Assembly (NCBI GenBank): GCA_016490735.1
Contig: JAEMWC010000001.1
Coordinates: 532,001 to 596,000, forward strand
Direction of reading: 5' to 3'
Source: Pachyseris speciosa
Lineage: Eukaryota; Cnidaria; Anthozoa; Scleractinia; Pachyseridae
Length of the DNA stretch: 64,000 nt
A program made the translations under genes and the position numbers. The notes beneath the pieces are model-generated. The model was not told where the DNA came from. It was given only the letters and a program-made list of their open reading frames with translations, and made no database searches. Position 1 is the first letter of the stretch, and each line of letters opens with the position of its first letter. Shown here in pieces: positions 1 through 10,503 of the stretch.

Positions 1-139
1 TTTTGATATAATTTGATGATACCAATTTTTGATACAATTTGATGGAATCTATAGTTGTTCTTTTTCTTTCTCGGAAAAATCACCAAGCGTGACTTTCTCG
101 GAAAAATCACCAAGCGTGACATTCTCGGAAATGAGTCAT
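1..139 (+). repeat. E1 left terminal inverted repeat (partial)
   Basis: Inverted match to 19073-19192. It holds two copies of a ~27-bp unit containing TTCTCGGAA-like cores and ends in an AP-1-like TGAGTCA at 132-138. The right copy has one full unit plus a partial one. Confidence 0.9.
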
Positions 140-182
140 GTGTTAGTAACATATAAAATAATATCTCATATAATAGTATATA

Positions 183-743
183 ATGAGTTGTAATTCAGAT
201 ATCCACATCGAATTGGTATCAAATGGAGAATATCATTGTCCTTTTTGTGATGAGAGAATAGCAGAACATAATGTTAAAAAGAGGAACCGTGTTGTAATGA
301 ACAGAATGTGTTGAATGACAATGGAGCGATTATATGCGTAAGTTGTGGTTCAGTTCATGGTTACAATGTTGTGAAAGAATACATTGATTTTCATGAGAAT
401 ATGTATAAAATAAAGCGGAAATCTGTATATCATCGGAAGTACCATATTGAAAATGTGGTAAATGGTATATGTCGTAAGAATGGATTTCAAATTTCTGTAA
501 AAGATAAGGGTAAAATATTTAAAATATTCGAAGAGATAGACAAAGTGCTTCCCTTGGTGAACAATAAACGTAAAAGAATGATTAGCACTAAATTTATGCT
601 TAAGCAAATATTTTTAATGCTTGATATTCCATTTGATAAAATAATAGTTACTAGATCAAAAAGACGCTTGGATTTTATGATCGATATTGGGTGAGATTCT
701 AATGTTGAGATTTGATAAGATTATTCGTATTATCAAGCAGTGA
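183..743 (+). pseudogene. VLTF3-like late transcription factor, frameshifted (E1)
   Basis: Counterpart of the intact E2 gene at 49201-49764. It starts at the ATG at 183 with a CPFC zinc-ribbon half, then loses frame near 300. A long open stretch (308-694) carries the basic region and the VLTF3-like C-terminal helices, and a second one-base loss near 692 removes the end. The family (poxvirus VLTF3, also in giant viruses) activates late viral promoters; this assignment rests on the zinc ribbon and on the spacing of conserved basic and aromatic positions, so it is tentative. The 3' end overlaps the convergent membrane-protein gene by 11 bases. Confidence 0.6.
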
Positions 744-1230
744 ACTTTTCATCATATTTCAGTAGGTACTTATCAATAATTGGACTGTTGTCAGTCACAT
801 AATCATCGATATCCTTCATTGAGATTTGTATGCTTGAAGCGTCAAAATCACCACTTCTCAACTTGTCTTTTATTGAATTGAGTAGATGTTGATAGCTTTG
901 ATAAGCATATGTGCAATTTTGGATTTTCAAATCTAGGTTTTTATGCTTCATCCACCCTTGTATCAAAAGTGATGCTGTACTGATGGCTACCAAACTAACA
1001 CCACCGGTTGCCACGCTTGCAGCAAGACCACCTGTTGCAAATATAATAGACGCTGAATTACCAGCTAATTTCCATTTTTTGAACCGTTTAACAGCTTGTT
1101 TATGAGCCCAACACTTTCTGTGATATGTTCGGTAATAGGATTTTAATTCATTTACCTGATCTTCTGTTAATTCATCTGAAATATGATTCCAGTTCAATAT
1201 ATTCTTACGTTTGACTGACATATATATCAT
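733..1230 (-). CDS. Two-helix membrane protein (E1)
   Basis: 165 residues, open, ATG at 1230; a second ATG three codons later is equally possible. A basic, Trp/Tyr-rich N-terminal part (about residues 10-55) is followed by two adjacent hydrophobic Gly/Ala-rich segments (about 57-90) and an amphipathic C-terminal helical region. The arrangement loosely resembles SLATT-type 2TM proteins or viral holin/viroporin-like proteins, but I do not recognise the family. It is close to identical to the E2 copy (48717-49211) and follows the 140-residue gene with no spacing, so it is probably cotranscribed. Confidence 0.7.
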   Translation of the reverse strand: MIYMSVKRKNILNWNHISDELTEDQVNELKSYYRTYHRKCWAHKQAVKRFKKWKLAGNSASIIFATGGLAASVATGGVSLVAISTASLLIQGWMKHKNLDLKIQNCTYAYQSYQHLLNSIKDKLRSGDFDASSIQISMKDIDDYVTDNSPIIDKYLLKYDEKFTA

Positions 1231-1652
1231 TTATATAATAATTCTATTAAAAATACAATACAGTATTCCTGACATTTGGCCGCATAATGGAGATCTTTTT
1301 CTTCGCTTTGTTGTGAGGTGCTTAGATATGGCATAACAATATCCCCGATCTAATGAATAACTGTTATAAAATCTTCCATAAGCATCATGAAGTATACCAT
1401 GTGTTTGTAATGTATCAATCCAACCAAGAGTATGTTCCAAGAAATATGTCAAGCAACCACTACCTGGGCCAATAAGTCCAATATCATTATGCTCATGTAA
1501 AATGTCACAAATTGTAATTAATTTATTGAAATGCTTGTGATACAAATATTGGTAAACCATAGCTGATTTCAAAATTGAGTCATTAATATATGGATATTGT
1601 TTTTTAGTATTTTTAATAAATATTTCACGTATTTAATAATGTCTTTCATCAT
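1231..1652 (-). pseudogene. Small HD-motif protein, frameshifted (E1)
   Basis: Counterpart of E2 48294-48716. The start ATG-ATG at 1652 is present, but two bases are missing near 1610 and the frame breaks after about 14 codons. The rest (1231-1572) is open and contains the HDAYGRF and DRGYCYA motifs. An HD followed by an aromatic/basic segment faintly recalls small prokaryotic-type phospholipase A2 enzymes; I would not assign a function on that alone. Confidence 0.6.
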
Positions 1653-1672
1653 GTAATAATCAATTATATAAT

Positions 1673-2762
1673 TTAAAGATCAAAATAATCTTCAATGAAA
1701 CGATACATATTTCTCAGTTCTTGGTTAGTTAGTGATTTCTGCCAAACAGCAAAAGCATAAAGATCCATTTCACAAAAATTAATTGCAGAACCATCTGTAT
1801 GAACTTGACAGCCAATAAACATTTCTTGTGCACTACCAGTCAATGTTGCTGAAAATGATCCTGTTCCAACTGGTGTCATTGATGAAATACCTCTGAAAAA
1901 TTCCATATTATGACCATCAACTCGAACAGTAAAAACTTCAATATTTCCCGTCAGATTGGCCAAAGAAGAAACAGCAAGTCTTCCATTTGATGTAGAACCG
2001 AAATCAATATAACATGCTCCATCAATCCAAGGCAGATGAACACCAAATCTAACAACACCCTTACCCCATTGAAATTGTGATTGATATTTTGTTTGTTTTG
2101 TGTTTGCAATGATTATAACAGTACAAGTATTTCCACTCCGTCCAGCAACTTTAGAAACATCAAATGAACTGTTCTCCAAGTAGTCATCACTGCCATCAAA
2201 ACGTATGAAAAACTTTTTCTTGACTGAATCTCTCAGTAACAATGTTTTTTTCGAATTAGAAGTTTGTGTAAAAGTGACATTATTAACAGGATCCAGCCAA
2301 CTAGAAACTCTATCATCAGCATCAGTTGTCAATACAGACAGAGATGGTATCAAAGCAATTGAAATTCCATCAAGAACAGGTATACCAGGCAGTGAATTTG
2401 AAATAACAAAAGTTGCTCTATCTAACTTCAAATCTAGTTGTTTTTTTGTTACACAATCATCATCTGATGTTCCTTCATCAACATTAGTTATTTTATTTCT
2501 CCAATATCAATGTCGCCGGTCATTGTAACACTTCCATCCTTTTTAAGAAATGGAGAAAAATCAAGGGCAGCAATTTCTGTATCAACGTACTCCTTTGTAG
2601 CTGTGTGATTATTTGAAATTGGTGTTGCTACATTAGTCAATTGTTTGTTTCCAAGATCATAATTCCATCATGTGTCAAATTAAATCCATTGCCATTATCA
2701 CCTTTATCGCCTTTTGGACCTCTTTCACCAGTTCTTGTATTATCTTGATTAAATAATCCCAT
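1673..2762 (-). pseudogene. Collagen-stalked fibre with LamG-like head, frameshifted (E1)
   Basis: Starts at the ATG at 2762 with a short collagen-like Gly-X-Y stretch (ERGPKGDKGD), then fibre repeats, then a jelly-roll head with IRFDGSDDYLE and a Trp-rich end typical of LamG/concanavalin-like domains. The head (1673-2431) is open in E1. Upstream, single-base losses near 2665 and 2500 break the stalk. The probable role is a virion surface fibre that binds host glycans or proteins. The E2 copy is 47183-48273, broken at a different place. Confidence 0.8.
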
Positions 2763-2779
2763 TATAATATTATTTTAGA

Positions 2780-5700
2780 TTAATTCATAATTACTTCAAG
2801 TGTGAATGTTGTATCAAATGCTCTACTATTGGGATGTGAATAGTCAATTATAAGATAGCCTCTCGATAATGATTTGTTGATGTTGACTGTTGTGATGTTT
2901 CTACTCAAAGAAGATTGTCTGTGTTCATAAATAGTTGCTGGTAATGGCAATGCCCAGCACCTTCATTCTTTTTCTTGAAGTATAATATTCCGGGGCTTGT
3001 TCCTTGTATGATATACATTTTCTTATATAAAAGTTATTGTTATGAACAACTAAAAATTCAGAGCTATTTATCAATACAGGCTTTAAAACATTCTTATTAT
3101 GTCCTTGTTTGGCTTTAACAAAGCAATTTAAATATTGTATTTGACCGATTATTCCATTCCCATTCAAATTTAGATCACCTCCTAATTTCGGCTGGTAAAG
3201 AGCAAATCCACCCAAATCGAAAGCCGTTTCCATGATTACGCCTGTGACACTTGACCGAAATAGATTTAAACCACCGTTATGAATTCTATAGCCATTCAGA
3301 TTTAAATCACCACCAAGTTTAGCCTCTTTTATTAAATAGCTGTTCATATTAATATTATTTAGCATTGTCAATTCACCATTTTCACCATCAAATAAGTTTG
3401 TTGAATTATTAATCAAAGCATGTCCATTCAAATCTAAATCAGTTTGTAATTGTATTTTTTCATTCACGATTTTATAAGCTTCTGCGAAGTCGTAAACACT
3501 TGATGGAACGTCTACAGCTTCAAAATCAATACCATATGCAACACAATGAACTTTGTACTTATTTGGATAAGTTGGGTTAGCATTAATATGTATTGTACAA
3601 TATAAATATTCAGGCGGTGAACTTACTGATGGTTTTTCAATCCATAATAAATATCTCGAATGATCTTCATTTCTGTTATCAAATTTTCTCCCTACAGTTT
3701 TATGAATTGTAATTCCGCCAGTTGCATTGAATGTTACACTACTAAGACTCATTCCTTCATAATCAGGAAAATAGCCATTCAAGAATGAAAGTGTATTTTC
3801 CATCTTTTATTGTGTACATATTAAAACCAATTCTAGCTCTGTAAATATGATTAGCTTCTTTATTCAAGTCTATATCAATGACCTTTTTGAAATCAAATGT
3901 GGTGAACGAGGTAAATTGACATATCCATTAACTGTCAAGCCATATTCAGTGCTAATTTCATCGATATCATTCATCAAATATTTGAAAGCATTCTTTGGAT
4001 GAGAAGCAGATGAAATATGACTTTTTTCTAATTGATCTAAATTTACGGCATCGGTTTATTTGTTCCTTCTTTTAAGTTAATGATTTTATGCCCTCCAAGT
4101 TTTAAGTCTGCTGCCATCGCATTTGTTCCATTCAATAATAAGGCGTTTGCTCTCATAGCTATTCCAGCTCGATTTAAAACTCTGAAGTTCACCGCATCAG
4201 TTTCATCCGACGGGTCCGCTAAATTCGTCACTCTATTTCCACCCATGTCCAAGTTTCCATACATTGCATTTGTACCTTCTCTTCGAAGAAAATATTCGTC
4301 AGTATATCTTTTCGTCACTGCGTCGTCTGCGTGGACAGGTGGAGCAAGATCAGTAATGGCATTGTTGTTCATATTTAGATTTTGTTGTGCAATCGTATCG
4401 AGTTTGGTTTGCAACCTCTGGTCCACATAACTTTTGTTCACAGCGTCTTGTGGGTTTGAGGGTTATCCTGCAGGTTGATGATTTTGTTCAATTTCATGTC
4501 AATGTTACTGCCAAACGCAACATGGCCGTTTTCAATTTCATAAGCTGGGTCATGGAGAAAGTAAGACAAATTGGTATGATAGCCATAGGCCCCATAAACG
4601 ATGAATGTGTTTTGGTGTTAACAGATGGAGATGTACTTCTCAATTCCAACTCTATTGCTGCTTGTCCACCGCCCGTTTTTTCAAGTGTTATCAGTTGTTT
4701 CATATAACCATCTACATCAGGTGTTTGTAAAAAAGGTTTTTCTAGCAATTGACCAGCAATACGCATATTTATAGTTTTGGCATCTAAATCAACTACAGCA
4801 TTTTGAGGATCAGATGGGGAATAAAACTCAATAATCAATGTATACTGTGCATTTCTCAGTGATGTTAAATTGAAACGAATCTTGGATGTGAAGTTACACT
4901 TGTTGGAATCAAAAAAGACAATGATGACTTGTTAATATGATACGGTGATCTGTTGAAATCTTCAATTCGAAGGCTATTGACATTTTGTATCCCTGTTGAC
5001 TTGGTAATATCTTTCAACAGAAAAGTGAATGGATTTTTTTGTGTTCCAGATGCTGAAAAAACAAGGTCATCAACATACTTTTTGTTGGCAGCATCTTTGT
5101 AGGTAGTTGGAGCCCCAACATCTATTATTTTGTAGTCATCCATGTCCAGATCACCCTCAGCTGGGTTGGTTCCATCCCTTTTAAACAGCTTGCAATTTGA
5201 GAGTCAACATAACTTTTGTTTGTAGCGTCAAGAATGTTCACAGGGTAAGCCAATCTGTTGATAAGTTTTTCACCCATGTTTAAGTTTCCGGTCATTTCAA
5301 CACTTCCATCTTTTTTCACAAAGTCAGAATTAAAGTATGTTTTATCCGCTTTATTTGTCGACAGATATATGACAACATCGTCAACGTATTTTTTGGTTGC
5401 ACAGTCTTTGATTTATATAGGGCGTGCAACATTGACTATTCTATGAAAACTCATTTTAACCTCAGTATTAAATACAATTCTTCCTTCTTCTATTTCAAAA
5501 ACAGGATCGTGAATATGTGATAAAATGATATTTGAAAATCCGTTAACACCATAAACTATAACATAATGTTTTTTATTATTTTGTAAATATGGTGATATCA
5601 ACAACAGTTCCATTGATGTCTGACCAACTCTCGTTTTTTCAAGGAAGAATATTCTCTTGAGATAACCATCAACAAGATGAGTCTTTGGGAATGCTCTTTT

Positions 5701-6303
5701 TATCGAATCCTTTCCTTCAATCAAATTAGAAGACAAATTGTCATCATCAACTGTTGCATTATTGGATTACCGTCAGTATAAAACTCAACAGCAAAAGTGT
5801 ATCTTGAAACTTCCAATTGTGACAAATCAAAACGAAGAACAGTTGTAAGACCAGCAGTAGGAATAACAAAAGACAAGGCTTTTTTATTTATTGAGTAAGG
5901 GCTTTTATTAAAATTTTCCAATTTGAGATCATTTGCATTTCTAAGAATAGTTGTTTTTGATATATCTTCAAGAAGAAATTTAAATGGATTTTCCCTTGTT
6001 CCTTCAATTGATAAAACAGAATCGTTTACGTATCTCATATTAACAGCATCTTTGTTAGAAGTTGGGTCTGCTACATTACTAATTTTTTTGTTTTCAATGT
6101 CATAATTACCATCTTGTGTTAATTTGAATCCATCACCTTTGGGACCAACAGCTCCAGTAGCTCCTTGTGGACCAATTGCACCTGTATTACCTTTTGGACC
6201 TCTATCACCTTTTTCACCTTTGGGACCAATTGGACCAGCTGGCCTCTTTCACCAGTTCCAGTTTTTGTTTTATCTTGATTTGTGGAGAATTAAAAACTCC
6301 CAT
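2780..6303 (-). pseudogene. Long collagen/repeat fibre protein, many frameshifts (E1)
   Basis: Long fibre gene running from the ATG at 6303 to the stop at 2780. The collagen-like N-terminus is followed by repeated modules of the type NKITNV..PTS..DA..K.YVDD, familiar from phage tail-fibre shafts. Alignment by eye with E2 43643-47103 shows at least eight frame breaks in E1, mostly one-base losses. The last part (2780-3803) differs completely from E2, so the tip domain is a different cassette. The role is inferred to be host attachment. Confidence 0.8.
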
Positions 6304-6345
6304 ATAATATTAGATTAGATAACACAGTGAAGTTTGATCTATCTA

Positions 6346-6504
6346 TCAATTACCATTGTTGTCATTGTTGACATTGTTGTCAGTGTTGTCCGTCGGCACG
6401 GAAGTGCTCGGGGTATTAATGTTATTGTTGACATCGTTGACATTGATGATTTTCTTTCCATCGAACACATAGATTTTTTCATGAATTTGCAATGGTTGCG
6501 CCAT
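6346..6504 (-). CDS. Asn-rich small protein (E1)
   Basis: 52 residues from the ATG at 6504. A short ordered N-terminus (MAQPLQIHEKIYVFDGKK) is followed by an Asn/Asp/Thr-rich low-complexity tail ending NNDNNGN. The promoter-like ATTGGATTAGATTAAAC (minus: TCTAATCCAATATTAT) lies just before the ATG. The E2 counterpart (43445-43603) also has 52 residues but a different N-terminus and tail composition, so only the position and Asn-rich character are conserved. Function unknown; it sits between ATPase and fibre. Confidence 0.55.
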   Translation of the reverse strand: MAQPLQIHEKIYVFDGKKIINVNDVNNNINTPSTSVPTDNTDNNVNNDNNGN

Positions 6505-6520
6505 ATAATATTGGATTAGA

Positions 6521-7161
6521 TTAAACAGCACCATAGAAATTCCTCTTGATTGTTTTCATTGGCTTATCGACATAACAGAAGGAATAAGGTTTCTTGGTTG
6601 CTTCAATGTATTTCTTTTTGTCAATGCCAAGTTCTTGTGATATCAAGTTTCTTTCTCTTGAGGATGGAAAATCATAAATGCAGAAGTAGCTACAATTGAG
6701 TCTGATAGATTTTGGACAGCCGTAGAATGACTGTGTGAGATAAATGACAGAACAGTTCTTGTGCCTCCCTAAATGAAGTAACTGATGATCTGATCTTGTT
6801 TTTTGTCAGTCACGAAATCATCAAAAACAACCAATCGTTGCAAATCAGTGTCTTTGATCTGTTCAACTGGCAATATCTCTTCTTGGCTGCATATCAAGGC
6901 AGGATATCCAATTTCACTGCTTATTTCATCCATGACTTTCCGAAGATATTTGTACTTGTCTTGATCCAAATTTTTGGCATAAAGATGTATCTGATCATAA
7001 TAAAACAATGGTTCCATAATCAAATGCATGAACAATGTTGTCTTTCCAGATCCAGAATTGCCAGCCAATAACATCCTGAAAGTGTCTTTTGGCATATACG
7101 GATAAAACTGTCTGAATGAATTATTTGAATTCTGAATGATATCATAATTTGGAATTTCCAT
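6521..7161 (-). pseudogene. A32/FtsK-HerA-type DNA packaging ATPase, broken (E1)
   Basis: Starts at the ATG at 7161. Walker A GNSGSGKTT and Walker B LVVFDDF are intact in the first 130 codons. A TAG replaces a Gln codon near 6770, with a one-base loss just behind it; the remaining C-terminal third, ending at 6521, is out of frame. The E2 copy is open. The enzyme would drive genome translocation into capsids. Confidence 0.9.
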
Positions 7162-7198
7162 ATGTTAATATGTTTAGATTAGTCTAACACAATTGTAT

Positions 7199-8036
7199 AT
7201 GGATATAGAACGTATGAAAAGGCTTCTAAAAAGTGGAATTGAAGCTGGAAATAAAACTAGAGAAGTTCGTGAGGTTATCAAGACTTATGAAAACAGCAAA
7301 CAGGATGCCTATGATGAAACGTCAGAATTACTGAAACCCTCTATTGATGTCCAGAAGAGTGTGAAAGAAAGTGTAGACAAAAACAGGATAAAGTAATTGA
7401 ACAGTTGAAACAAAATCAACAGGCTTTAACACAAGGACTTGATGATGTTATTGAAGCTAATCGCAGAGCAATTGTAATGGGTGAGGAACTTCCTAAAGCC
7501 ATTGAAGCACCTAAAGAAGATAAAGATGAGGATTGGACACCCAACATATTAGAGATCGATAACAATTTCGATAAAAATGACAGAATTATATTAAAAAATA
7601 ACAAGCTTTGAAACCAAACGATTTAACTCAAGTCAGCCCACAAAAACGTCTTGAAGAAAAGAAAAAAGCTGTAGAAATCGCCATGGTAATTGGATAAAAA
7701 AGATTTGCAAAAACACCTGAAGATAAAGAATCTTATGATCAAGAATTGAAAACTTTGAAGAAATATAGAGAAACGATTGCAGATGTATTAGCTTCTTACA
7801 AATACAAAACAGGGCAAGGAATGAGAAATAGAAAACAATATGGAGCAGGTGTTGTTCATTATAATAATGTTGGTGACTTGCTTTCACGTTTACAGTTACT
7901 TGGTGGGTCTATTTTTGCTGGTAATAACAGTACGAGTGTAAGAAATGAGTTTGTAAAGATATTGCACATATTAAACAGAATGGGCGTCATTGGAATCAAA
8001 GAGCTCAATAAAATAATGATGAAATATCTAATGTAA
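7199..8036 (+). pseudogene. Coiled-coil structural protein, frameshifted (E1)
   Basis: Start chosen at the ATG at 7199 (MDIERMKRLLKSG). The N-terminal ~80 residues and the last ~55 residues (RLQLLGGS..NEF.KIL..LNR) match E2 41887-42753 closely, but the middle (about 7440-7865) has an unrelated sequence, so the two elements carry different cassettes. Single-base indels near 7385 and 7610 and an in-frame TAA near 7695 break the gene. Function unknown; the charged heptad-like composition suggests a coiled coil. It is divergent from the ATPase across a 37-bp shared promoter. Confidence 0.7.
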
Positions 8037-8042
8037 AAGTAT
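8027..8042 (+). promoter_or_regulatory. TCTAA late-type motif before minor capsid (E1)
   Basis: TCTAA followed by an AT-rich spacer directly before the ATG at 8043. The same arrangement occurs before the major capsid and fibre genes. Confidence 0.5.
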
Positions 8043-8828
8043 ATGACAGAAATTTCATTACGATTCAACAGTAAAAACAGAGACAAAATTGGTGTTAGTA
8101 AGAGTCATGATTTTGAAAAAAGATTCAATACACCTCTTAAATTAACGAATGATTTGAAATATGAAATGGCTGTGAATGTTATCAATATGACATACAGTTG
8201 GTACAATATCAGATATATTTTTGAAAATAATCAAATGAAATACAGCTATGACAAAGGTGTAAACTGGGAAACAATAACATTCGTTGACGGGATGTATTGA
8301 TACGACGATATCAATAGTTACATTCATGAGTATATGAGTAAAAATAGCCATGTACTGAATCCATCTGAAACAGACAAATCAAAATTCAAGTATGGTATTA
8401 ACATGTATTTCGTTTTGTCAACATATCGCATTTTGATTGAACTTGATGAAAACTATCGAGTGGATCTGAGAAATCTTGATTTCAGAAAACTCATCGGTTT
8501 TGATTCAAAATTAGTTTCAGCCACAGAATATGGAACAAATCTACCTGATATTACAAGAGGAGTAGACGAAATATATATTAATTGTGATATTGTGATAGAT
8601 AGCATTGTTGATGGCAATAGTACAAATACAATCGCTGTTATTCCAGTCACAGATCTCGTTAGAAGTTTACCTTTCACTTACAAACCTCGTTTTCTTTCAT
8701 GGAATCCTGTCTCAACACATACAATCAGCCCAATACGCTTTTATGTCACAGACTTTTCTAGAGCTCCAGTCGATTTAAACGGGATAGATTGGTATATTGA
8801 GTTATTCTTGAGAGGGACAGAATTATAA
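8043..8828 (+). pseudogene. Minor capsid (penton, single jelly-roll), one nonsense codon (E1)
   Basis: 261 codons matching E2 41095-41880 almost throughout. A single Ser-to-stop change (TGA at 8298-8300) cuts it after 85 residues; the rest (8301-8828) remains in frame and unbroken. Polinton minor capsid proteins form the pentons at the fivefold vertices. It lies between the coiled-coil gene and the AT-hook peptide, the usual Polinton neighbourhood. Confidence 0.85.
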
Positions 8829-8841
8829 AACCTAATAGTAT

Positions 8842-9095
8842 ATGAAACGGTTTGAGTTTAAAAAATATGAACAACATGGTGAAGGTATTGTGACTGATAT
8901 GATCAAAACAGCTGGAAAAAAAGCAGCTGAAAAGCAGCCACAACAATTGGTGAACATGCTGGCAAAAAAGCTGGTGACAAAATCATAGAACTTTTGAAAA
9001 AGAGAAAAAGTGGAAACAAGAGTGAAACTGAGAGTGTGAGCCAGACTGGTGGTTTAATCAAAAGAAAGAGAGGCAGACCTCGTAAAATCAAATAA
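8842..9095 (+). pseudogene. Basic AT-hook core peptide, 11-base duplication (E1)
   Basis: Starts MKRFEFKKYEQHGEG and ends with the AT-hook-like KRKRGRPRKIK. A duplicated GCAGCTGAAAA-like segment near 8930 shifts the frame. The intact E2 copy (40839-41081, 80 residues) shows the intended product: a small, highly basic DNA-condensing core peptide comparable in role to adenovirus mu/pVII (inference). Confidence 0.75.
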
Positions 9096-9101
9096 CTTTT
9101 A

Positions 9102-9117
9102 TCTAACACAATAATAT
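9102..9117 (+). promoter_or_regulatory. TCTAA late-type motif before major capsid (E1)
   Basis: TCTAACACAATAATAT ends at the capsid ATG (9118). E2 has the same motif in the mirror position (40817-40832). Confidence 0.55.
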
Positions 9118-10401
9118 ATGTCAAACTATCGTGACTCAAAATATATCGAAAGATATGAAGATGTAGTGTTCGAACTAGAGACAGCACTTATTACTGTAGT
9201 AGCAAATAATGCTCATCAGAGGAAAACAGGTTACCGTTTCGTTGTTGATAACAGTGGAGAGACTACACCATTTGACTGGTATAATGCCCGTTTTAATGTT
9301 ATTTTCAAAGAAAATAAGCTTGCAGATGGAGCTGACATTGCTGCTGCAGATCGAAATGGTATTGTTAATTCAGTTCACGCTCTTATTAACACCATTAATG
9401 TAAAAATGAATGGTCTTGATGTTTATGAATGCCGTGATGCAAACCAAGCCACAAATATTAAGTCATTGCTTGAGTATTCACAGGGTTATGCTGTAAGTCA
9501 GGGAACCAATGAGTTCTTCTATCTTGACACCAGCAGAGGTGCTGAAAACAGAGCGGCACAAGCTGCTTATAACAAAGGATTCTCAGATCGTAAAGCTTTG
9601 CTTAATGATGGTGGTGAAATAAATGCAGAGATAGCATTGAACAGATACGGTTTTTTCAAGAGCTTTTGGGATGAACTCATGCCTAACTCAAAAGTAGAGG
9701 TGAACCTAACACTTGAGAGTGATGACAATTTGATTTGGCAAGCTACTGATGAATGTCGTGTGGTACTAACTAAATTCCAGCTAATTGTTCCTCGTATTAT
9801 TTTTAATTCTGCGGGAAAGTCCTTATACATGAGCAAGTATCTTGACAACAGAAAGTGGACTTACATGAGAGAAATGGTTGAGAGAGGCAATTCAACAAGA
9901 CAACAGACTGCCAATTTCCGTATTTCCACAGGAATAAACAAACCCAGGCATGTTTTTGTATTCATCATCAATGATGCCAATGATTCGTCTCAGACAGCCA
10001 ATAAATTTCTCTATAACACATTCTCAGTTGCAAATAACCAAACTTTGACTGATTGTTATCTTGAAGTTGGCAATGGAAATGATTATCCAGAGGTACATTA
10101 TAAACCCTCAACTGAACCAACAAGAGTATTTAGAGATGTTTTGAAATATGTTCAAGCTGTAAATGATTTCAGTGAAAGTACCCTTCTTAACAGGGGCAAC
10201 TTCGGTACAATATTCCCTTTCATTTATTTTGATTTGACGAAACAGAAACAGGATATCAAAGATGGAATGACAAAACTGACTTTCAAATACACTTTGAGTG
10301 CTGCAACAAATGATGATTACAGTGTGTATGCACTGGTCCTCTATGAGCAGGATATTGAGATGAGAAAGACTGATGGAAAATTAATTCCGAGATCAATGTA
10401 A
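9118..10401 (+). CDS. Major capsid protein, double jelly-roll (E1)
   Basis: 427 residues, fully open, ATG preceded by the TCTAA motif. Polinton/adintovirus major capsid proteins are double jelly-roll trimers (hexons). Visible hallmarks are the N-terminal YIERYEDVVFELETAL segment, an internal RFVVDNSGETTPFDWY segment and the C-terminal YALVLYEQDIEM. About ten substitutions separate it from the E2 copy, none disruptive. An AT-rich untranslated spacer of 102 bases follows, with repeated AATTAAAT and no gene. Confidence 0.93.
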   Translation: MSNYRDSKYIERYEDVVFELETALITVVANNAHQRKTGYRFVVDNSGETTPFDWYNARFNVIFKENKLADGADIAAADRNGIVNSVHALINTINVKMNGLDVYECRDANQATNIKSLLEYSQGYAVSQGTNEFFYLDTSRGAENRAAQAAYNKGFSDRKALLNDGGEINAEIALNRYGFFKSFWDELMPNSKVEVNLTLESDDNLIWQATDECRVVLTKFQLIVPRIIFNSAGKSLYMSKYLDNRKWTYMREMVERGNSTRQQTANFRISTGINKPRHVFVFIINDANDSSQTANKFLYNTFSVANNQTLTDCYLEVGNGNDYPEVHYKPSTEPTRVFRDVLKYVQAVNDFSESTLLNRGNFGTIFPFIYFDLTKQKQDIKDGMTKLTFKYTLSAATNDDYSVYALVLYEQDIEMRKTDGKLIPRSM

Positions 10402-10503
10402 ATTAAATAATAAATAAAATAAATTAAAAAAAATTAAATAAATTAAATAATTAAATTAAATGATTGTTTGTATTAAATACAATTTAGTATAAACATATAT
10501 TAT

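Noticed and set aside
2780..6303. Bacteriophage contamination because of tail-fibre repeats
   Set aside because: The fibres sit within Polintons with TIRs and target duplications in a LINE-rich eukaryotic background.
9209..9403. ORFs overlapping the major capsid in other frames
   Set aside because: Shadow frames conserved only because the capsid gene is conserved; no start motif or domain.
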